A stretch of 64,000 bases of DNA from Mangifera indica. Taxonomy: Eukaryota > Streptophyta > Magnoliopsida > Sapindales > Anacardiaceae. The translations under genes and the position numbers were made by a program. Location: the NCBI RefSeq assembly GCF_011075055.1, contig NC_058138.1:2170001-2234000 (forward strand). Reading direction: 5' to 3'. Of this stretch, positions 58,573-64,000 are shown piece by piece. The notes under the pieces were generated by a model, which was given only the letters and a program-made list of their open reading frames with translations, made no database searches and was not told the DNA's origin. The first letter of the stretch is position 1; each line of letters begins with the position of its first letter.

Positions 58573-59989
58573 GGGAAATTATTAATTTGGAAAATTATAT
58601 TAAATGCCCATTTTACCCTTTTATTAAGCAAAAATGCCCTAATTTTTTTTAAAATACCAGAATTACCATTTATCATATTTATAGAAACTCCCTCATTCTC
58701 ACTCTCATTACATATATTTCTTATATCACTTAAATACTCACTCTCACTCTCATTTTCACTTAATATCAATTACTATAGGTTTGTTCGGAAGGAAGAAATT
58801 CGTATTTCTAAATTCAAATAAAAAAAATCAATTCGTGAAAACTACATTAAAAATAATATGTTATGAATAAATAAATATATTGAAATACCTTAGAATATCA
58901 ATAATAAAAAAATTACTCGAAAATCTAAAAAACATATCTGAATTTTGAAAACTACATGTTCAAATAGCTTATGAACGAGAAAACTGAAAAATCGATCAAT
59001 AATTTCGTAATTACATCGTAAAACATGTCTAAAAAAGCACATCATAATTACAAATGTCAAATTTGAAAACCATATATCAAAAAAGTCTAGCCCAATGACA
59101 AACAAACTCAAAATCATGAAAACTGAAAATCCTTAATTTGATAAAACAAAACAACTACATACTACATATTGAAACAATTTTATTTTGGCCTCCAAATTTG
59201 ACACAATTGGAAAAGCTGGTTTTCATTATAGAGCTCGAAACGAGCTTTGCATTGATATATTACAAGCCCTGTAACTCTTCCTGGATCAAAAGTTATAGTC
59301 GTTCAAAATCTATCTCATATAGGCCCTATAGTTTTAAAAAAGTTAATTTTCACCCAACCCACGGTTTTCACGGACTGCCCCATGGTTCAGTGTAAAATTT
59401 CCCATGGACCCCCATGGATCTCCCCCTGTTCCCCCTCCTCCCAAAATTTTGAAAACGTTAAATTCCTCCCCCTCCCACCCCACGGGCGCCCATGGGAGTT
59501 ATCGCAACGCTGGTAGATCTAACTCATTTTTTGGCCAAAAATCAGCATTTTAGCCTCTAATTTCAACACAGATCAAATCTACACATCCAATAACACAAAA
59601 CCTCTCAAGAAATTCAAGCAAAACAACTAAGAATCAAAACATTTTATGCATTGTTCAAAATCGAAATCCTAAACATTCAAACCTCAAAATCTCTCTCAAA
59701 TCTCAATAATCCTAACAATAAATTGATTCAAACAAGAAGTGGGATGTTGTAATATCCTTATTTGTCATTTGCGGTTGCCGAAAAACACAAAAAGTCAACA
59801 GAAAAGGCGAAAACCCGTTAACCCATAGGAGATTCAAATTTTCTCTGATTTTGAACAGTAAATCTGTGGGGTTTATATATAAGGGTAGTTTGGTTATTTC
59901 CCAAATAGAGGGTATTTTTGCTTAAACCTTAGAGTTTTGGGCAATTTTGTTTAACACCCTCTAATTTTGGACATTTATTATAATTTCCC
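58573..59989. mobile_element. Non-autonomous MULE-type element
   Basis: The left end GGGAAATTATTAATTTGG and the inverse of the right end (GGGAAATTATAATAAATGTCC) pair. Inner zones carry the same family features as the other MULEs: TTAAGCAAAAATGCCC, a CTCACTCTCATT run, one copy resembling the 119-bp unit (~58878-58990), and CCCACGG/CCATGG-rich sequence at 59340-59510. No coding region is seen. I could not find a matching 9-bp duplication at the ends. Confidence 0.6.
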
Positions 59990-60349
59990 TATTTTTGGCC
60001 AAATTACCCATCCATTAAGCAAAAATATCCAATTTTCTGATTCATAAGCAAAAATGCCCAATTTTCCTATTCCTAAGCAAAAATGCCCTAAACTTTTTTC
60101 AAAATACCAAAATTACCTTTCACCAGATCTATATAAACCCTCTCTCTCACTCTTATTACACACACTTCTCATGTCACTCAAATACTCACTCTCACTCTCA
60201 TTTTTACTCAATATCAATTAGTACAGGTTCGTTTGGATGGAAGAAGTTCGTATTTTTAAATTCAAATCGAAAAAAGGCTATTTGTGAAAATAAACTTAAT
60301 TTTATTTCTTAAATTTAGTTTATATGTCATGTATATTAGATAATAATAT

Positions 60350-61400
60350 AAGGGGTTAAATGAATGTTAGAGAAATATGGGGGGTATTTTGATAATATAC
60401 AATATATAAAGGATTTAAATAACTTGTTAAGAATAGATAGATATATTTTGATACAAGACAACATGCAAGGGTATTAAATGAAGTGTTAGATAATTATGGG
60501 GGCATTTTGATATTAAACATTGTAAGAGCATTATAAATGAAATTTTAGGAATAGATTGATGTATTTTGATATGAAACAACATACGGGGGTGGTAAAGGCA
60601 ATGTTAGGTAATTATAGGGGGTAAAATAAATATTAAAAGATATAGGGGTATTTTGAAATTACATAATACATGAAGGATTTAAATAATAGATTAAGAATAG
60701 ATAGATTTTTTTGATACAAGAGAACATAAAATGATGTTAAATGAAAGGTTATGTAATTATAAGGGGTTAAATAAAATATTAAGAAAAACATTGGGGCATT
60801 TTGATAGTTCATAATATATGAAGGATTTAAAAATATGTTAAGAATGAATAGATGTATTTTGATAATAGGAAACATACGAGGGTATTAAATGAAATATTAG
60901 ATAAGTATGGGAGGCTAAATGAAATGTTAAAAAATATAGGGGGTACTTTGATATTAAACATTGTAAGAACGTTTTAAATGAAATGTTAAGAATAGATAGA
61001 TACATTTTAATGTAGGGTAACAGAAAAGGTTGTTAAGCAAATTGTTAGATAGTTATAGGGGGTAAAAATAATATTAGAAAAATATATGGGGTATTTTGAT
61101 ATTAAACATTGTAAGAACGTTTTTAATGAAATATTAAGAATAAATAGATACATTTTAATACAAGATATTATACAAGGGTGTTAAATAAAATATTATATAA
61201 TTATAGGGGTTAAAAAATATTAAAAAATTATAGGGGGTATTTTGATATTAAACATTGTAAAAATGTTTTAAATGAAATGTTAAGAATAAATAAATGTATT
61301 TTGATATAAGATAACATACGAGGGTGTTACATAAATTGTTAAATAATTATGGGGGTTAAATGAAAAATTAGAAAAATATGATGGATTTTTTGATGTTAAT
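60350..61400. repeat. ~148-bp tandem repeat array, about seven units
   Basis: The anchor 'ttaagaatagatagat' recurs at about 60430, 60549, 60691, 60839, 60987, 61133 and 61281; spacing settles at 147-148 bases after two shorter steps. Each unit holds 'gggggtattttgatattaaa', 'cattgtaagaacgttttaaatgaaatg', 'cattttgatacaagataaca' and 'gggtgttaaatgaaatgttagataattatag'. It is non-coding and lies inside the MULE between its left end and the transposase. One inverted copy exists at ~46680-46870 in the other MULE. Confidence 0.85.
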
Positions 61401-61494
61401 AATTATAAGACTGTTTTACATAGTTATTATAGATTTTTTGTTATAAATGAATAATTATTTCCAAAAACTTGTCATTGCATGATTGATAATTAAA

Positions 61495-63120
61495 ATGGAT
61501 GGTTATGTATCGATTCGTTACCAAGGAGAATGGATTCAAGGTGGTGACAACACAATGAAATATATTGGAGGAGCCAAACAATTGATTAAAATTCCTTATG
61601 AAACAACATTTGAAGGATTTATTGAGCTTTTGAAAGAGTCTTGCGGTATTAATTCAATAAAAAACTACCTTCAACTATCAATAAAGCCAAGAAAAATTGA
61701 GCTCGACTGTCCCGTACAGATCCAAAATGATGAAGATGTTTAGGGTCTTATTGATATGTCTCAGTACTTACAAGAATATATTCCTGTTTTTGTTACATGT
61801 ACCCCAATTGAAGGACATGAGGAAGAAGATGAAGAAGAAATTAGTGGGGTGAAAAAAGAGTATGATTTGGAAAACTTGATTGATTTCGGTAATGACCCAT
61901 TGTATATTACAAACTCATGGGCTCATGGAGAAAAAAATAGGGTTCCTGACTAAGGTAGGTGACTTTGATGGAAATGATATGCCTAATATTCCTTCTGAAG
62001 AGGTAGAACCCGAGTATATGCCATCAATTACTGAGAGTATGGATAATTTGCACTTAAAGATCCTATTTCAGGTGGTGGAAATTATTCTGGGCCATTTTTT
62101 GACAATGTCCCCATTAATCCATTAAGGTGGCTTCCTGATTTTCCTCCACAACCATCAACATCATTAGGTGATACCAGATCGATCTGAGAGGAGAATGGTG
62201 CAAAGGTTGGTGATATTTTCCATAATAAAGTACAATTGAAAGATGATGTAAAACAATTTGCCTTACTTAAAGGATTTCAATTCATGGTCAAGAAGTTTGA
62301 CAGGACGCGATGGGAATTAAGTGCAAAACTAAAAATTGTGAGTGGTATATACATGCAAACAAGTCCAAAGTCAGTGAAGTGTTTCAAATCAACCATATGA
62401 ATCCTACCCACACATGTTCAGTTGATCAAATCATGCCACATTATAGACAAGCTGGGGCCCGAGCTTTAGGTCAATTAATGAGGTCAAAGTTTGTGTTGAT
62501 TAATCGAATTTATTAGCCTAAGGAAATAATTGTGGACATCACTGATCGGTATAAAATTGACATTTCATATTCACAGGCGTGGCGGGTAAGAAACTAGGCT
62601 ATAAATTCATTGAGGGGCTCACCAGAGAAATCTTTTATGCTCTTACCAGATTATTGCTACAATCTACAACGCATTAATCCGGGCACCATTACTGCTATTG
62701 AAACGGACGATGACCATCAATTTAAGAATTTGTTCATGGCATTAGGATCTTCCGTTCGTGCATTCAGAGAATATCTCTAACCTGTTATTTGCATCGATGT
62801 TGCCTTCCTTAAAGGTCAATATCTAGGGCATTTATTCATTGCGGTAGCTCTTGATTGTAATAACCAAATATATCTTATTGGTTTTGGTGTCGATAAAAAA
62901 GAAGATCACAACACGTGATGTTGGTTTCTCAAGAGGATTAAAGAATGCATCCACGACCTCTTTGAGCTGGCGATAATCTCAGATCGACATCATGTTATGT
63001 ACTTTATAATGGCTGAAGTCTTTCTAGATATCCACCATAGATGTTGTTGTCATCATCTTTTATATAATATGCAGACAAAGTATAAACGAGACTCAAAGGT
63101 AAAGTGGTTAAACAAGTATT
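61495..63120 (+). pseudogene. MuDR-type MULE transposase, decayed
   Basis: The ATG at 61495 opens MDGYVSIRYQGEWIQ (MULE transposase PB1-like N-terminus), with an in-frame TAG at 61741 and continuation to 61953. Around 62210-62510 is the MuDR DNA-binding domain with its KNCEWYIHANK and HTCSVDQ (zinc-binding CxxC...H-like) pieces. The catalytic MULE domain follows at ~62640-63100: FMALGSSVRAF, ICIDVAFLKGQYLGHLFIAV (first Asp in IDVAFLKG), and ISDRHH (second Asp). The region with the catalytic Glu is absent; the gene ends at KWLNKY. Several stops and frameshifts make it inactive. Confidence 0.8.
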
Positions 63121-64000
63121 AAAATGTGCCAAAAAAACACAAAAATCGAAAAAACGAATGTCAAATTTAAAAACTACATGTTGAAAAACCCTAAAATAGA
63201 AAAAAAGGATATAAAATTCAAAAATTACACATCAAAAAACCCTAGATATGGAAAATATCAATTTACCCCCTCAAAATTTTTTTATTACAAATATGTCCAA
63301 TATTTATCCCTTGCCCCCTCAGCAATTTTCTAATCTCTTAGCGCCCCTGCAGTTTCAAAAAAGGAAATTCCTCCCACCCTACGGTATTCATGGCATTAGC
63401 CCACTGTCTCGTGACAAATTTTAGAAACACCCCCGTGAACTAACTGTTCTTCCCTAGCTCCCTAATGTTTTGAAAATGCTACTGCACCCCTTAACCCACG
63501 GTCAAACTCTCGTGACCGTGGGATTCACTATTCCTATGATTGGACTGCTGATCTCTTCGAACGTATTTTTCGACCAAAAATTCATCGTTTTGGTCTCCAA
63601 TTTCAACACAAATCAAATCTACATAGGCTATAACACAAAACCCCTCAAGAAATTCAATGAAAACAACCAAGAATCAAAACATTTTAAACATTGTTTAAAA
63701 TCAAAACTCTAAAGTTTCAAACCGCAAAATCTCACTCAAATCTCAATAATATGAATAATAACTTGATTCAAACAAGATTAGAGAAGATATATTAACCTTC
63801 TTTGCCATTTTTGGTCGATGAAAAACATGAAAATCTCTTCGACCGTGGGATGACAGTGGGAGGGGAATTTTTCTTTGAATTTGCACAGTGGAACCGTGGA
63901 AAATATGAAATTTTCCTTGTTTATAATGGGGCATTTTTCTTAAACCTTATTGTTTTAGGCAATTTCGCTTAAACCCCCTTAATTTTGGCCATTTAATATA

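Larger units (their letters stand above)
59990..64000 (+). mobile_element. MULE with decayed transposase, runs off the window
   Basis: The left part (59990-60300) repeats the left-end sequence of the preceding element (AAGCAAAAATGCCC, CTCAAATACTCACTCTCACT, TTCGTTTGGATGGAAGAAG). The right part (63130-64000) is the inverse-type end, matching 59330-59989 in direct orientation and 42270-43100 inverted. Between them lie a ~148-bp tandem array and a MuDR-type transposase pseudogene. The terminal bases of the right end lie just outside the window. Confidence 0.7.

Noticed and set aside
60633..60875. 80-codon minus-strand frame rich in Phe, Ile and Tyr
   Set aside because: It overlies the ~148-bp tandem array and reflects repeat composition.
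1..64000. tRNA, rRNA or other structured RNA genes
   Set aside because: I looked for tRNA-like cloverleaf boxes and rRNA words and saw none that could be supported; the only tRNA-related words are copia primer-binding sites.

Overview
This window is eukaryotic nuclear DNA, almost certainly from a dicot plant. The signs are AT-rich intergenic sequence, GT-AG introns in plant-type genes, Ty1/copia retrotransposons primed by initiator tRNA-Met, MULE, hAT and Tourist-like elements, and a CC-NBS-LRR resistance gene of the At4g27190/RPS2-like clade. I cannot name the species; a woody rosid would fit. Three genes look intact enough to model in full: a four-exon chloroplast-type membrane protein with a C-terminal zinc-ribbon-like motif (453-5357, +), a two-exon membrane steroid-binding protein (MSBP/MAPR family, 8245-11323, +) and a three-exon LORELEI-like (LLG) protein (57641-58236, -).

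Layout. 1-11 kb is gene space with intronic repeats, including an LTR-bounded insertion with a perfect 5-bp target duplication in the MSBP intron. 11-15 kb holds small inverted-repeat transposons, one an hAT-type MITE with a perfect 8-bp target duplication. 15.5-22.9 kb carries four decayed copies of a small C2H2 zinc-finger gene with an EAR-type (LDLNKP) C-terminus, arranged as two head-to-head pairs whose shared upstream regions are inverted repeats. 24.5-26.5 kb is a tandem array of ~340-bp units. 27.7-28.3 kb is a ferrochelatase relic. 28.3-41.1 kb holds three decayed Ty1/copia elements, one forward and two reverse, the last bounded by a TCCCA target duplication. 42.0-47.4 kb is a nest: a ~0.5-kb Tourist-like element split by a 4.77-kb MULE that carries a decayed DUF1985 gene between inverted arrays of an exactly 119-bp repeat.

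48.4-52.1 kb is a CC-NBS-LRR gene whose NB-ARC domain has lost the kinase-2/RNBS-B segment through a frameshifting deletion. It is followed by relics of NLR 3' ends, a copia 3' fragment and a second, longer ferrochelatase pseudogene. Three copies of the NLR upstream region (41.3, 47.8 and 56.6 kb), two ferrochelatase relics and two copies of an NLR downstream segment (14.9 and 54.3 kb) show that a unit of NLR plus ferrochelatase fragment was duplicated here and then broken up by transposons. After the LLG gene, two adjacent MULE-type elements fill 58.6 kb to the window end; the second holds a decayed MuDR-type transposase and a ~148-bp tandem array.

Overall this is a decaying NLR cluster beside ordinary housekeeping genes. 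The most unusual structures are the exact-period inverted arrays in the MULE, the palindromic zinc-finger pairs, and the repeated association of ferrochelatase fragments with NLR sequence. Nothing here proves a new functional system.
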